A stretch of 64,000 nucleotides of DNA, taken from NCBI RefSeq assembly GCF_030812315.1, contig NZ_JAUSSM010000006.1, forward strand, positions 124,001 through 188,000, written 5' to 3'. Made by a program: the position numbers and the translations under genes. Source of the stretch: Arthrobacter oryzae. Its GTDB lineage: Bacteria; Actinomycetota; Actinomycetes; Actinomycetales; Micrococcaceae. Numbering within the stretch: the first letter of the stretch is position 1; every line of letters starts with the position of its first letter. Below the pieces are notes generated by a model. The model saw only the letters and a list, made by a program, of their open reading frames with translations, had not been told where the DNA came from and made no database searches. Shown here one piece after another: positions 26,894 through 35,454 of the stretch.

Positions 26894-27838
26894 TTACATG
26901 CCTCCGGTCTGGGCGGGAACGGGGGCTCCCGTGGTGATCAGCGAGTGGTATTCGACCTCATCCTTGGTCAGCTCCATGTAGGCCTCTTCGAGGCTGGCCT
27001 GGAGCGGGGTGAGTTCGTAGATCATGACGTGGTTTTCCAGGGCGGCCCGGGCGATCTGGCGCGGGTCCAGCCCCTTGACCTCCAGCAGTTCGTGTTCCTG
27101 GGCCTCCACCGAAACTCCCGTACCGGCGAGGAGGCGCATGAGCTGTTCGGGCTGGTCAGTGCGGACGCGGGTGCGGCTAGCGCCCTTGCCCGTGATGATG
27201 TCCTGAATGGGGGCGTCGGCAATGATTTTTCCGCGGCCGATCACAATCAGGTGGTCCGCCGTCACGGCCATTTCGCTCATGAGGTGGCTGGACAGGAAAA
27301 CGGTCCGCCCTTCGGAGGCCAGGTACTTCACCAGGTTGCGGACCCACACCACGCCCTCCGGGTCCAGCCCGTTGACCGGCTCATCCAGGATGATGGTCTG
27401 CGGATCCCCCAGCAGTGCAGCTGCAATGCCCAGCCGCTGGCCCATGCCAAGCGAAAAGCCCTTGACCTTCTTTTTGGCGACGTCCCCCAGGCCGGTCATT
27501 TCGATGACCTCGGTGACGCGCTTCTTGGGAATGCTGTGGGTGGCGGCCATGGACAGGAGGTGGTTGTAGGCCGAACGGCCCGTGTGGACTGCCTTGGCGT
27601 CCAGCAGGGCACCGATTTCGCGCAACGGGGCGGTGTGCTGGGCGAAGGGGACACCGTTTACGGTGACCGAGCCCGACGTCGGGGTGTCCAGTCCCATGAT
27701 CATTCTCATGGTGGTGGACTTGCCGGCTCCGTTGGGGCCAAGGAAGCCGGTGACCTGGCCTGCCTGGACCGTGAAATTTACTCCGCCGACGGCGGTTTTG
27801 TCGCCGTAGACCTTGGACAGGCCTTTTGCTTCAATCAT
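26894..27838 (-). CDS. ABC transporter ATP-binding protein
   Basis: A 314-residue ATPase with Walker A GPNGAGKST (34-42), signature FSLGMGQRLGIAAALLG, Walker B IILDEPVNGLDPEG and switch SSHLMSEM. The C-terminal 85 residues form the extra domain seen in drug/bacitracin-type exporters. First gene of the operon ATPase-permease-kinase-regulator. The ATG at 27838 follows AAAGGAA; an upstream in-frame start at 27907 is unsupported. Confidence 0.93.
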   Translation of the reverse strand: MIEAKGLSKVYGDKTAVGGVNFTVQAGQVTGFLGPNGAGKSTTMRMIMGLDTPTSGSVTVNGVPFAQHTAPLREIGALLDAKAVHTGRSAYNHLLSMAATHSIPKKRVTEVIEMTGLGDVAKKKVKGFSLGMGQRLGIAAALLGDPQTIILDEPVNGLDPEGVVWVRNLVKYLASEGRTVFLSSHLMSEMAVTADHLIVIGRGKIIADAPIQDIITGKGASRTRVRTDQPEQLMRLLAGTGVSVEAQEHELLEVKGLDPRQIARAALENHVMIYELTPLQASLEEAYMELTKDEVEYHSLITTGAPVPAQTGGM

Positions 27839-27940
27839 GGAAGCGTTCCTTTGCGTAGCTGTGGATGCGGTGACGGCTTCTGCTCGCCGCAGATCCGTTC
27901 GTACCACCCACGCTACAGACGCAAGCGTCCGATTTCGCCG

Positions 27941-27971
27941 GTCTCAGGGATGATTCAGGGTGGATTCAGGG
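27941..27971 (-). promoter_or_regulatory. Three 11-bp-spaced direct repeats upstream of the ABC/two-component operon
   Basis: GTCTCAGGG, GATTCAGGG and GATTCAGGG start at 27941, 27952 and 27963, exactly one helical turn apart. On the minus strand this reads as CCCTGAATC repeats about 100 bases before the ATPase start. Phased direct repeats of this kind fit cooperative binding by the LuxR-type regulator of the same operon. Confidence 0.5.
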
Positions 27972-28009
27972 TAGTCCCAAGGGATGACCCGCGCCCCGTT
28001 TCCGGATGG

Positions 28010-29509
28010 CTACTCCGGCTGGGGGGAGTAGTAGGTCAGCGCCCCGGGAAGCACGGAGAATTCGACGCGGCGCACACCGGACACAGCTTCGCCGTCCACG
28101 GCCAGAGCCATCGGCGCCCCGACAGCTTCCACTGTCACCGACGTGGATTCGCTCAGGTGCGTGATCCGGGACGTGGCCACGGTGCCTGTCAGCACCGACC
28201 ACAGCAGCCGCAGCCGCGCAAACGACTCATCGGCAGTGATCATCCGCAGGTCCAGAACGCCGTCATCCATCACCGGCCGGATCAGCGGCGCATGATCGCG
28301 TGGGTAGTAGCGGCCCCGGCCCACGTAGAGGATCCAGAGCTTGTGGCGGACTCCGTTCACCATCATGGTGGTCGGGGTGCCGGCAGCGAAGGTCCGGAAC
28401 ATGGCAGCAACCCCGGCCAGCGGTTTGCCGAGGGCAGGCTGAAGCTGTTGCCGGCGGCGGACCAAGTCGGGGTACAGGCCGATGCTGGCTGTGTTGAGCA
28501 TGATCCGTTCCAGCTTTTCGGGACTTCCCGCGAGGCCCCGCTCCAGCCGGACATGCCCCAGATCGGCCCGGGCTGCCGCCCCGCTGGAGACCGCCTGCAC
28601 AGCCTCTTCGAGCGAGGATGTTCCGGCGTCGCGGGCAAAGTGGTTCAGCGTTCCGCCAGGGAGGACCAATAGCGGCAGGGAAAGTTCGACGGCGACAGCC
28701 GCCGCCGTCCCCACCGTCCCGTCTCCGCCCCACACTCCGAGCGCCGATACCCCCGGCTGGGCAGCGGCTGCCTCGATTTCGGCGGCAATGTTCCCGTCGT
28801 TGCCGACCTCATATATATGCGCTAGTGGGAATACATCCTGCAGTGCCATCATGGTTTCCGGCGCATAGGAGCCGCCCAGAGTGTTGACAGCGATGCTGAG
28901 GCCCTCGCCGCCGGGCAGTTTCGGGGCTTGTTCGCCGGTGCGGCTGGTCTCGGGGAAAGGTGGTCGGACGGGCCACCACTTCCGGGTGATCATGGCTGCG
29001 CCGGCGCCGATGGCGGACCCGAACAACACATCCGAGGGCCAGTGGGCGCCGGTGTGCACGCGGGAATAGGCGACGCCGGCCGCAAGGGGCGCCAGGGCGG
29101 CGCCGATGGCAGGCTGAACCAGGCCGACGCCAACGGCAAAGGCCGCCGCGGACGCCGAATGGCCGGACGGCATGGACGAACTGGTGGGCTGCGGATTGAC
29201 GAACCTGAACACGGGAAGGTGCTCGGGCAGCGGCCGGGTTCGCGGAAGAAGTGTCTTGAACACCACGTTGGTGACCGCCGATGCAACACCCTGGGCAATC
29301 ACGCCATGGAGTGCCGCACGCCGCGGTTTGCCGGGGATGAGGGCCAGGCCTCCGGCCACCGCGAACCAGAGCTTTCCGTGGTTGGCGGACGCCGAGAGCC
29401 GCCGGAAAAGCACGTCATGGTTGCCGCCGGGAAGGCCGGAGACGGCCTTGAGTAACATCCGGTCCAGCCCGGCGACCAGGCCCGGGCCCCTCCTCAGCAT
29501 GCGTCGCAT
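28010..29509 (-). CDS. PAP2 phosphatase / diacylglycerol kinase-like fusion protein
   Basis: A 499-residue fusion of two lipid-modifying domains. The N-terminal membrane part (about 15-165) is a PAP2 phosphatase with all three motifs: KTLLPRTRP, PSGHS and SRVHTGAHWPSD. The C-terminal part (about 200-499) is a diacylglycerol/sphingosine kinase fold with GVWGGDGTVG and LPGGTLNHFARD. Fusions of this type are frequent in Arthrobacter relatives. It may recycle undecaprenyl or phosphatidic lipids, but neither substrate is fixed by the sequence. Confidence 0.88.
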   Translation of the reverse strand: MRRMLRRGPGLVAGLDRMLLKAVSGLPGGNHDVLFRRLSASANHGKLWFAVAGGLALIPGKPRRAALHGVIAQGVASAVTNVVFKTLLPRTRPLPEHLPVFRFVNPQPTSSSMPSGHSASAAAFAVGVGLVQPAIGAALAPLAAGVAYSRVHTGAHWPSDVLFGSAIGAGAAMITRKWWPVRPPFPETSRTGEQAPKLPGGEGLSIAVNTLGGSYAPETMMALQDVFPLAHIYEVGNDGNIAAEIEAAAAQPGVSALGVWGGDGTVGTAAAVAVELSLPLLVLPGGTLNHFARDAGTSSLEEAVQAVSSGAAARADLGHVRLERGLAGSPEKLERIMLNTASIGLYPDLVRRRQQLQPALGKPLAGVAAMFRTFAAGTPTTMMVNGVRHKLWILYVGRGRYYPRDHAPLIRPVMDDGVLDLRMITADESFARLRLLWSVLTGTVATSRITHLSESTSVTVEAVGAPMALAVDGEAVSGVRRVEFSVLPGALTYYSPQPE

Positions 29510-29536
29510 TTTTCCACCCTACCGCCGGGACGCCGC

Positions 29537-30739
29537 CTACTCGTTGCGGAGCGGCGCGCCCGGCAGGGGCTTCGCGGCCCCGGCCAGGAGGAGTGCCACC
29601 AGGATCGGTGCCATGATGGCGAGCAGGGCCAGATGGATGCCGGTGAGGTCACCCAGGTATCCGAGCAGCGGCGGGCCTGCCAGGAACGAGATGTATCCCA
29701 GCGTGGACACCACCGACACGCGGGCCGCGGCCTTCTTCGGATCGTCGGCGGCGGCGGACATGCCCATCGGAAAAGCCAGTGCGGCTCCGATTCCCCAGAG
29801 TGCGGCCCCGGCCGTGGCCAGCCAGATGTTGCCCGCCAGGACAAAGAGACCAAGGCCCGCGGCAGCGGCTGCCATGCTGGCGCGCAGCACAGCAACACGT
29901 CCGTACTTGTCGATGACGAACCCGCCGCAGAACCGCATCGCCGTCATGGCCAGGACAAAGACGGCAAACATCAATGCGCCGGTGGATTCGCTGGTGCCGA
30001 GGCCGTCCACTGAGGCCTTGGCGATCCAGTCGTTTCCGGCCCCCTCGGTCAGGGTGGCACCGAGGACCACCACGCCGATCAGCAGGGTGCGGCTGTCCCG
30101 CCAGGCGGACTGCCCCTTGGGCGCTGCGGTGTCCGGATCGGAATGTACCTCTGCGGCGAGGTGCGGCAGGAAGTAGCGGGGCGCAACCATGGTCAGCACG
30201 GCCACCAGGGCGGCAATGACCAGCAGGTGGGCCGGCAGTCCAACGCCAAGACCGGAAAGGCCGGCGCCGATCAGGGCGCCCACGAAGGCGCCGCCGCTGA
30301 ATGCCGCGTGGAACTGCGGCATGATGGTGCGATTAAGCCGGTGTTCGACGTCGGCCCCTTCGATGTTCTGGGAAACGTCCCACAGGCCAATGCCTATACC
30401 GAAGAAGAACAGTGCCACCGCCGTCCCGGGCACTGATTCGGCCGTCAAAGAGAGGGCGATGCCCACGCCGGCCACTGCAGCCAGAAGCCCGCTGGCGCGC
30501 ACTGCGTTGGCTGTTCCAATCCTTCCCACTACCCACCCGGCCGTGGGCAGGGCGATCAGTGATCCGACAGCCGTGCAGAGGAGCAGCGTTCCCATCTGTC
30601 CGGAGGTTACGTGCAGAATCTCGGTAACAGCGGGGATGCGGGCAGCCCAGCTGGCAAACACCAGGCCATTGATCCCGAAAATCAGGAACGTCGCGGCGGC
30701 CGCGGCATTCAGTTTCTGGCTGGAGACGGCGATGCTCAT
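29537..30739 (-). CDS. Major facilitator superfamily transporter
   Basis: A 12-helix MFS protein of about 400 residues with the loop motif GRIGTANAVRASG after helix 2 and FGIGIGLWDVSQNIEG in helix 5 (fucose/sugar-permease-like subgroup). The ATG at 30739 overlaps the stop of the DeoR gene (ATGA), so the two are translated together. A DeoR partner suggests a sugar or sugar-phosphate-linked substrate. The upstream extension to 30865 lies inside the DeoR gene and is discarded. Confidence 0.88.
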   Translation of the reverse strand: MSIAVSSQKLNAAAAATFLIFGINGLVFASWAARIPAVTEILHVTSGQMGTLLLCTAVGSLIALPTAGWVVGRIGTANAVRASGLLAAVAGVGIALSLTAESVPGTAVALFFFGIGIGLWDVSQNIEGADVEHRLNRTIMPQFHAAFSGGAFVGALIGAGLSGLGVGLPAHLLVIAALVAVLTMVAPRYFLPHLAAEVHSDPDTAAPKGQSAWRDSRTLLIGVVVLGATLTEGAGNDWIAKASVDGLGTSESTGALMFAVFVLAMTAMRFCGGFVIDKYGRVAVLRASMAAAAAGLGLFVLAGNIWLATAGAALWGIGAALAFPMGMSAAADDPKKAAARVSVVSTLGYISFLAGPPLLGYLGDLTGIHLALLAIMAPILVALLLAGAAKPLPGAPLRNE

Positions 30740-31506
30740 ACATTCACTACTTTCACTGAGTGTTTTCCAAGTTGTGTGAGTTCCTGCGTGCTGAATGTCC
30801 TGTCCGTCACAATGACGTCCACCGCGTCCAGTGCTGCCACGAGTGCCACGGCGGCTGCGTTCCATTTGGAGCCGGCGCAGGCGGCGATCACCCGGCCGGC
30901 GGATTCCAGGCCGGCGCGTTTAACGGCGGCATCATCGAGGTCGTGCGCCAGCAGTCCGTCTTTGAGGTTCACCGCGCAGGGTGTCACCACGGCAGTGTCA
31001 AAACGGAGGGAACGGATGTTCCCCTCGGCCAGCGGCCCGCGAAAGCACAGTTCGCCCGGGATCAGGCTTCCGCCCGGCACCAGGAGGGCAGGCCGGTGCC
31101 CGGCGTGGCTCTCCGCCGTCAACACATTGAGGGCGCGCAGCGACATGGGCATGAGCGTCAGCTCGCGTTGCCGCAGTTGGCGGGCAATCTCGGTCGCGGT
31201 GGTGCCGCTGTCCAGCCAGACGTGCTCCCGGTCCCGCAGCAGGCCTGCCACGCCGGCGGCGATCCGGGCCTTGGCGTCCTGCCCTTCCAGCTCCCGCTGC
31301 CCGTACCCGGGATTCTCGCCCCGGAGCACCAGGCTCCTGGCTCCGCCGTGGATGCGGCGGAGGACGCCGTTGGCGGCCAGGGTATCCAGGTCGCGCCGGA
31401 TGGTGGCGCCGGAGGCTCCGCACTCCGCCATCAGCTCGTCTACTGCCACCTCTTCGCGGCTCCGCAGCAGTTCACCGATCAACCGGTGCCGCTCTTCAGT
31501 CCTCAT
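30736..31506 (-). CDS. DeoR-family transcriptional regulator
   Basis: A 256-residue repressor. The N-terminal winged helix (RTEERHRLIGELLRSREEV, then GASGATIRRDLDTLAANGVLRRIHGG) matches DeoR family DNA-binding domains. The C-terminal sugar-phosphate sensor domain carries DSGTTATEIARQL and ACAGSKWNAAA-type phosphate-binding loops. It probably controls its own operon with the MFS gene through the palindromes just upstream. The ATG at 31506 is preferred over a TTG six bases before it. Confidence 0.9.
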   Translation of the reverse strand: MRTEERHRLIGELLRSREEVAVDELMAECGASGATIRRDLDTLAANGVLRRIHGGARSLVLRGENPGYGQRELEGQDAKARIAAGVAGLLRDREHVWLDSGTTATEIARQLRQRELTLMPMSLRALNVLTAESHAGHRPALLVPGGSLIPGELCFRGPLAEGNIRSLRFDTAVVTPCAVNLKDGLLAHDLDDAAVKRAGLESAGRVIAACAGSKWNAAAVALVAALDAVDVIVTDRTFSTQELTQLGKHSVKVVNV

Positions 31507-31524
31507 GTTCAAATACTAACGGAG

Positions 31525-31548
31525 AATGATCATTTAATCAGAACTGAT
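31525..31548. promoter_or_regulatory. Candidate DeoR operator
   Basis: Two adjoining palindromes, AATGATCATT (31525-31534) and ATCA-gaac-TGAT (31537-31548), lie 20-40 bases upstream of the DeoR gene in an AT-rich patch. The location suggests autoregulation. Confidence 0.4.
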
Positions 31549-31581
31549 GAGCGTTAGACGATGTGGACCTTCGAATAGTCC

Positions 31582-31706
31582 GACGCTCTCTCACTTCCTG
31601 CAACTAAATCCCCAACCTTCTATCACTTCCTGCACGATAAACGCCCACGCTCGCTCACCAGGTGAGCGAGCGTGGGCGCAAAACGTGCAGGAGGTGAGAG
31701 AGCGTC
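31582..31706. repeat. Nested inverted-repeat element (possible dispersed repeat / terminator)
   Basis: The outer arms, GACGCTCTCTCACTTCCTGCA (31582-31602) and its complement at 31686-31706, match in 20 of 21 bases. The inner palindrome has perfect 18-base arms CGCCCACGCTCGCTCACC (31642-31659) and 31661-31678, separated by one base. A partial third copy of the outer arm (TATCACTTCCTGCA) lies at 31621-31634. It sits between the ABC-F stop and the DeoR promoter. The structure is far larger than a normal terminator and looks like a REP/BIME-type or MITE-like repeat. Confidence 0.7.
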
Positions 31707-31710
31707 CTGC

Positions 31711-33393
31711 TTAGCGGACGCGCTCCACACGCTTCTCGTCCCAGACAGGCTCGGCCGATTCGTACACCTTGCCGTCAGAACCGAACACGAGGAAGCGGTC
31801 GAACGTCCGGGCGAACCAGCGGTCGTGCGTCACGGCCAGGACCGTTCCCTCGAAGTGGTCGATGGCACGCTCCAGCGCCTCGGCCGAGTGCAGGTCCAGG
31901 TTGTCGGTCGGCTCGTCGAGGAGCAGCAGTGTGGCACCGGAAAGCTGCAGCAACAGAATCTGGAACCTGGCCTGCTGCCCGCCGGACAGGGAATCGTACT
32001 TCTGCTCGGACTGCCCGGCCAGGCCGTAGCCGTCCAGTGCGCCGGCTGCCGCTTCACGGCCCAGCCCGGAGCGGTGCTCGTCTCCGCGGTGCAGGATCTC
32101 AAGCAACGTCTTGCCCAGGAGGTCCGGGCGGATATGCGTCTGCGCAAAGAAGCCTGGACGGATGCGGGCCCCGAGTTTAACGGTGCCTTCGTGGGGCACT
32201 TCGGCGATGTCGACGTCGGACACGGGCAGGTGCTCACGCTCCGGGTCGGTGCCGCCGGTGGCGAGCAGGCGCAGGAAGTGGCTCTTGCCGGAACCGTTGG
32301 AGCCCAGCACGCCGACACGGTCACCAAACCAGACCTCGGTGGAGAACGGCTTCATCAGTCCGGTCAGTTCCAGCTTTTCGGCCACGATGGCCCGCTTGGC
32401 GGTCCGGCCGCCCTTGAGCCGCATCCGCACGTTCTGCTCGATAGGCAGGGCCTCGGGCGGCCCGGCTTCGAGGAACTTCGCCAGCCGGGTCTGCGCGGCG
32501 TGGTACCGGTTTGCCATGTCGGAGCGGAACGCGGCTTTGTTCTTGTACATGTTGACGAGTTCCTTGAGCTTCACGTGCTCCTCGTCCCAGCGCTTGCGCA
32601 GCTCCTCGAAGCGGGCATTGCGGTCTGCACGCGCCTCGACATAGGAGCCGAAGCCGCCGCCGTGGACCCACGCGCCCGCGCCGTTGATGCCCGGTTCGAG
32701 GGTGACGATGCGGCCGGCCGCGTTGTTGAGCAGCTCGCGGTCGTGGCTGATGAAGAACACGGTCTTCTTGGACTCGTTGAGCTTGCCCTCGAGCCAGCGC
32801 TTGCCCGGGACGTCCAGGTAGTTGTCCGGTTCGTCCAGGAGCAGGAGTTCGTCCGGGCCGGCGAAGAGCGCCTCGAGCACCAGCCGCTTCTGCTCGCCGC
32901 CGGACAGGCTCGACGCCGGGCGGTGCTGCGCGCGGTCGAACGGCAGTTCCAGCGCGGCCATGCAGACTTCGTCCCAGACAGTCTCGACGTCGTAGCCTCC
33001 TGCGTCTCCCCAGTCCACGATCGCCTGGGCGTACTGCATCTGGGTGGGCTCGTCGTCGTGCTCCATCATGGCCAGCTCGGCCTCGTCAACAGCGCGGGCA
33101 GCGGCGGCCAGTGCAGGCGGAGCAGCCGAAACCAGGAGGTCGCGAACGGTGGAGTCATCCCGGACCTGTCCGACGAACTGTCGCATGATCCCCATGTTGC
33201 CGGAGCGGCCGATTACGCCCTCATCCGGGACGAGGTCACCGGAAATGATGCGGAACAGCGTAGTTTTTCCCGTTCCGTTGGGTCCGATCAGCGCGGTCTT
33301 AGTGCCATCGGGGACCTTGAAGGTCACCCCGTTCAGCAGCTGGGTGCCGTCGGAGAGGAAGTAATCGATGCCTGAAACGTCAATATGGGCCAC
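31711..33393 (-). CDS. ABC-F family ATPase (ribosome-associated type)
   Basis: A soluble 560-residue protein with two ABC domains and no membrane region. First site: Walker A GPNGTGKTT (37-45), signature LSGGEQKR and LLLDEPDNYLD. Second site: GSNGSGKSH, LSGGQQARFQ and LLLDEPTDNLD. The linker between them (about 240-300) is rich in charged helix. ABC-F proteins act on the ribosome, as translation factors like EttA or as antibiotic-resistance factors. The sequence does not show which applies here. Confidence 0.9.
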   Translation of the reverse strand: MAHIDVSGIDYFLSDGTQLLNGVTFKVPDGTKTALIGPNGTGKTTLFRIISGDLVPDEGVIGRSGNMGIMRQFVGQVRDDSTVRDLLVSAAPPALAAAARAVDEAELAMMEHDDEPTQMQYAQAIVDWGDAGGYDVETVWDEVCMAALELPFDRAQHRPASSLSGGEQKRLVLEALFAGPDELLLLDEPDNYLDVPGKRWLEGKLNESKKTVFFISHDRELLNNAAGRIVTLEPGINGAGAWVHGGGFGSYVEARADRNARFEELRKRWDEEHVKLKELVNMYKNKAAFRSDMANRYHAAQTRLAKFLEAGPPEALPIEQNVRMRLKGGRTAKRAIVAEKLELTGLMKPFSTEVWFGDRVGVLGSNGSGKSHFLRLLATGGTDPEREHLPVSDVDIAEVPHEGTVKLGARIRPGFFAQTHIRPDLLGKTLLEILHRGDEHRSGLGREAAAGALDGYGLAGQSEQKYDSLSGGQQARFQILLLQLSGATLLLLDEPTDNLDLHSAEALERAIDHFEGTVLAVTHDRWFARTFDRFLVFGSDGKVYESAEPVWDEKRVERVR

Positions 33394-33426
33394 ACGATCA
33401 ATCTTCCCACGGCTCCCACCCTGGAG

Positions 33427-33483
33427 TTTCTGTCCAGATATCGCCCCCTAAATCGCCCTAAGGCCGCATTATCTGGACAAAAA
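33427..33483. repeat. Inverted repeat between the ABC-F and metalloprotease genes
   Basis: TGTCCAGATA (33431-33440) and TATCTGGACA (33470-33479) are perfect complements. With one mismatch the arms extend to 14 bases, and weaker similarity continues beyond. The minus-strand gene ending at 33498 could use it as a terminator. The long 29-base spacer makes a mobile or dispersed repeat another possibility. Confidence 0.5.
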
Positions 33484-33497
33484 CCCCGGTGTCAGCT

Positions 33498-35303
33498 TCA
33501 GGCGGGGCGGCAGCCTCCGTTGGCGTCCTGGAATGTGTCCAACCGGTGGATGAAGGCGGCCATGGCCTCGCGTGAGATTGCGTCCAGTGGCCGGAATGTG
33601 CCGTCGATCCAGCCCTTCGAGATCCCGGACTGGCTGGTCCACGCGATTTCATCGAAGAAGGCAGCCTTGACGGGCACGTCCGAGAACGGCGAGGCGAGGG
33701 GCCCCGAGTAGCCCAAGGTGGCAGGCAGCCTGCAGTACTCGCCGCTGTAGCGGAAGATGAAGGCTGCCATGGCCTCGCGGCTCATGGAGGCTCCGGGGCG
33801 GAACGTGCCGTCCTCCCAGCCGTTTGCCAGCCCTTCCGCTTCAAGCCACGCAATTTGCTTGTAGTACAGGCTTCCGGCGGGGACGTCAACGAACGGAGAC
33901 GTAGCCGGCGGTGTGAAGGCAGGGTTTCCCGCGAGCCGGTACATAAAGGCTGCCATGGCCTCGCGGCTGATTGCCTGGTACGGCCGGTAGGTGCCGTCGC
34001 CCCAGCCGGTGCTCAGGCCGGTGTCGTACATCCAGGTGATATCGGACCGGAAGCCCGATCCGCTGATGTCGGTGAACGGGTCCGGGGCGGTAATGGTAAC
34101 GCCCGCCGCATCACCGGAAATGTAGTCAATCCGGACCTTGGTGCCGGCATGGGTCACGAAGGTGCTCCCTCCCTGCCAGGCGTGATTTGTCGCGTAGTAC
34201 CCGGTGAAGGGGATTGTGGACGGCATCAGCAGCAAGGACGACACCGCAGTGGCGCCGCCGCGCTGGACGATCTTGACGCCCCTGTTGCCGTCAACGGCCA
34301 GCCTGGCGTCATAACCGACGGGGAGCCGCAGTTCAACGAAGTAGATTTCCCCGCTTCTGGGGTCCGTGAATTTCAGCGCCCGGTTGGCTTCCGTCCCCGC
34401 CCAGGCCTTGAGCGTGTAGCTCTTTCGTCCGGCCGCGATTCCCGTGTTCCGGATTTCGTCACCCCGGCCGAACCCGCCGGCTTCCCAGTGGCTGGAGCTG
34501 ATGGTCGGCAGTTCGAACCAACGCGAAGCACCCATGAGGTCCATCGTGTCGCCGTACTCCCGCACGGTGCATGAACTGTCGGTGTAGTTCCCGTTGGTGT
34601 CCGCTCCGACGTCCGGCTTACCGCTGAGACACTGCAGGCTGTCGGAGTGCATGAGGCCCAGGACGTGGCCGAACTCGTGGGCCACGACGTTGTTGGTGAA
34701 ATTGTTGGGGAGGGGCATGAGGATCCGGCCGCCCTGGTTCCCGGCGCTCCAGCCCGCTCCCAAAGCACCCCAGGACAGTTCGCTCACGGGAACGAAAACC
34801 ACGAGCGCCTTGTACGGCCCGTTGACCCAGCCCAACTCGCGGGTCACGGTGTCCATGATCTCGTAGTACGTCTGGGTGGACCTTGCCGCCGATGCCACAC
34901 CTGTCCTGGTGGAAGCGACGGACATGGACAGCCGGTTGTTCGACATTGTCTTCCAGAACGAACTGGATGCGTTGATCCCGGCCTTCGCAGCATTCAAATC
35001 GATGGCGGCTGTCTGCTCCGCTGTTTTGTCGGCGAGCTTGATGGTCACCAGCGTCACCTTGATATCACCGGCCCGGGTCAGGCTGCTCGCGGCACCCTGC
35101 GGGGTCTCCGCTTCCCGGATCGCCCTGAGAGCCTCGGGTTCAAAGGTGTGGTCGGAATGCGGCGTCCCCTCTGCAGGCTCCGACACCGGCGGCGCGGCCG
35201 GGTCCGACGGTGCGGCTAAAGCCGGCGCGGAAAGAGCTCCGAGGGAGGCTGCCGAAAGGAGCAGGGCCGATAGGACGGCGGCCGTCCGGTGAAGGAGATG
35301 CAT
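33498..35303 (-). CDS. Secreted zinc metalloprotease with three SLH domains
   Basis: A 601-residue exported protein. The signal peptide ends near residue 31 (ALAAP). The metzincin-type zinc site HEFGHVLGLMHSD is at 209-221, giving the extended HExxHxxGxxHxD form. The C-terminal 190 residues are three S-layer-homology repeats, each with FxDxxxxxxFxxxIxW and GxxDGTFRPxxxISREAMAAFxxR. These should hold the protease on the cell wall, through pyruvylated glycans in known cases. A central beta region lies between. A nearby inverted repeat may end its transcript. Confidence 0.87.
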   Translation of the reverse strand: MHLLHRTAAVLSALLLSAASLGALSAPALAAPSDPAAPPVSEPAEGTPHSDHTFEPEALRAIREAETPQGAASSLTRAGDIKVTLVTIKLADKTAEQTAAIDLNAAKAGINASSSFWKTMSNNRLSMSVASTRTGVASAARSTQTYYEIMDTVTRELGWVNGPYKALVVFVPVSELSWGALGAGWSAGNQGGRILMPLPNNFTNNVVAHEFGHVLGLMHSDSLQCLSGKPDVGADTNGNYTDSSCTVREYGDTMDLMGASRWFELPTISSSHWEAGGFGRGDEIRNTGIAAGRKSYTLKAWAGTEANRALKFTDPRSGEIYFVELRLPVGYDARLAVDGNRGVKIVQRGGATAVSSLLLMPSTIPFTGYYATNHAWQGGSTFVTHAGTKVRIDYISGDAAGVTITAPDPFTDISGSGFRSDITWMYDTGLSTGWGDGTYRPYQAISREAMAAFMYRLAGNPAFTPPATSPFVDVPAGSLYYKQIAWLEAEGLANGWEDGTFRPGASMSREAMAAFIFRYSGEYCRLPATLGYSGPLASPFSDVPVKAAFFDEIAWTSQSGISKGWIDGTFRPLDAISREAMAAFIHRLDTFQDANGGCRPA

Positions 35304-35454
35304 CGGGAGTCAGTGCTTCTTTCCGTGTTCAGCAATCAAGCGCAGTGGACCATTGCGGGGCGAGCCATCCCAGAATAGGGTCCGCTTCGCCCCGAATCGG
35401 GGTCACGCGCCTAAAACTGTCGGAATCCTGCGCTGAAGCTGCGCTGGTGCTGCG

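Noticed and set aside
26945..28672. 575-codon plus-strand frame opposite the ABC ATPase and PAP2 fusion genes
   Set aside because: Shadow of two clear genes in high-GC DNA.
31672..33375. 567-codon frame opposite the ABC-F gene
   Set aside because: Antisense to a complete ABC-F protein with all motifs intact.
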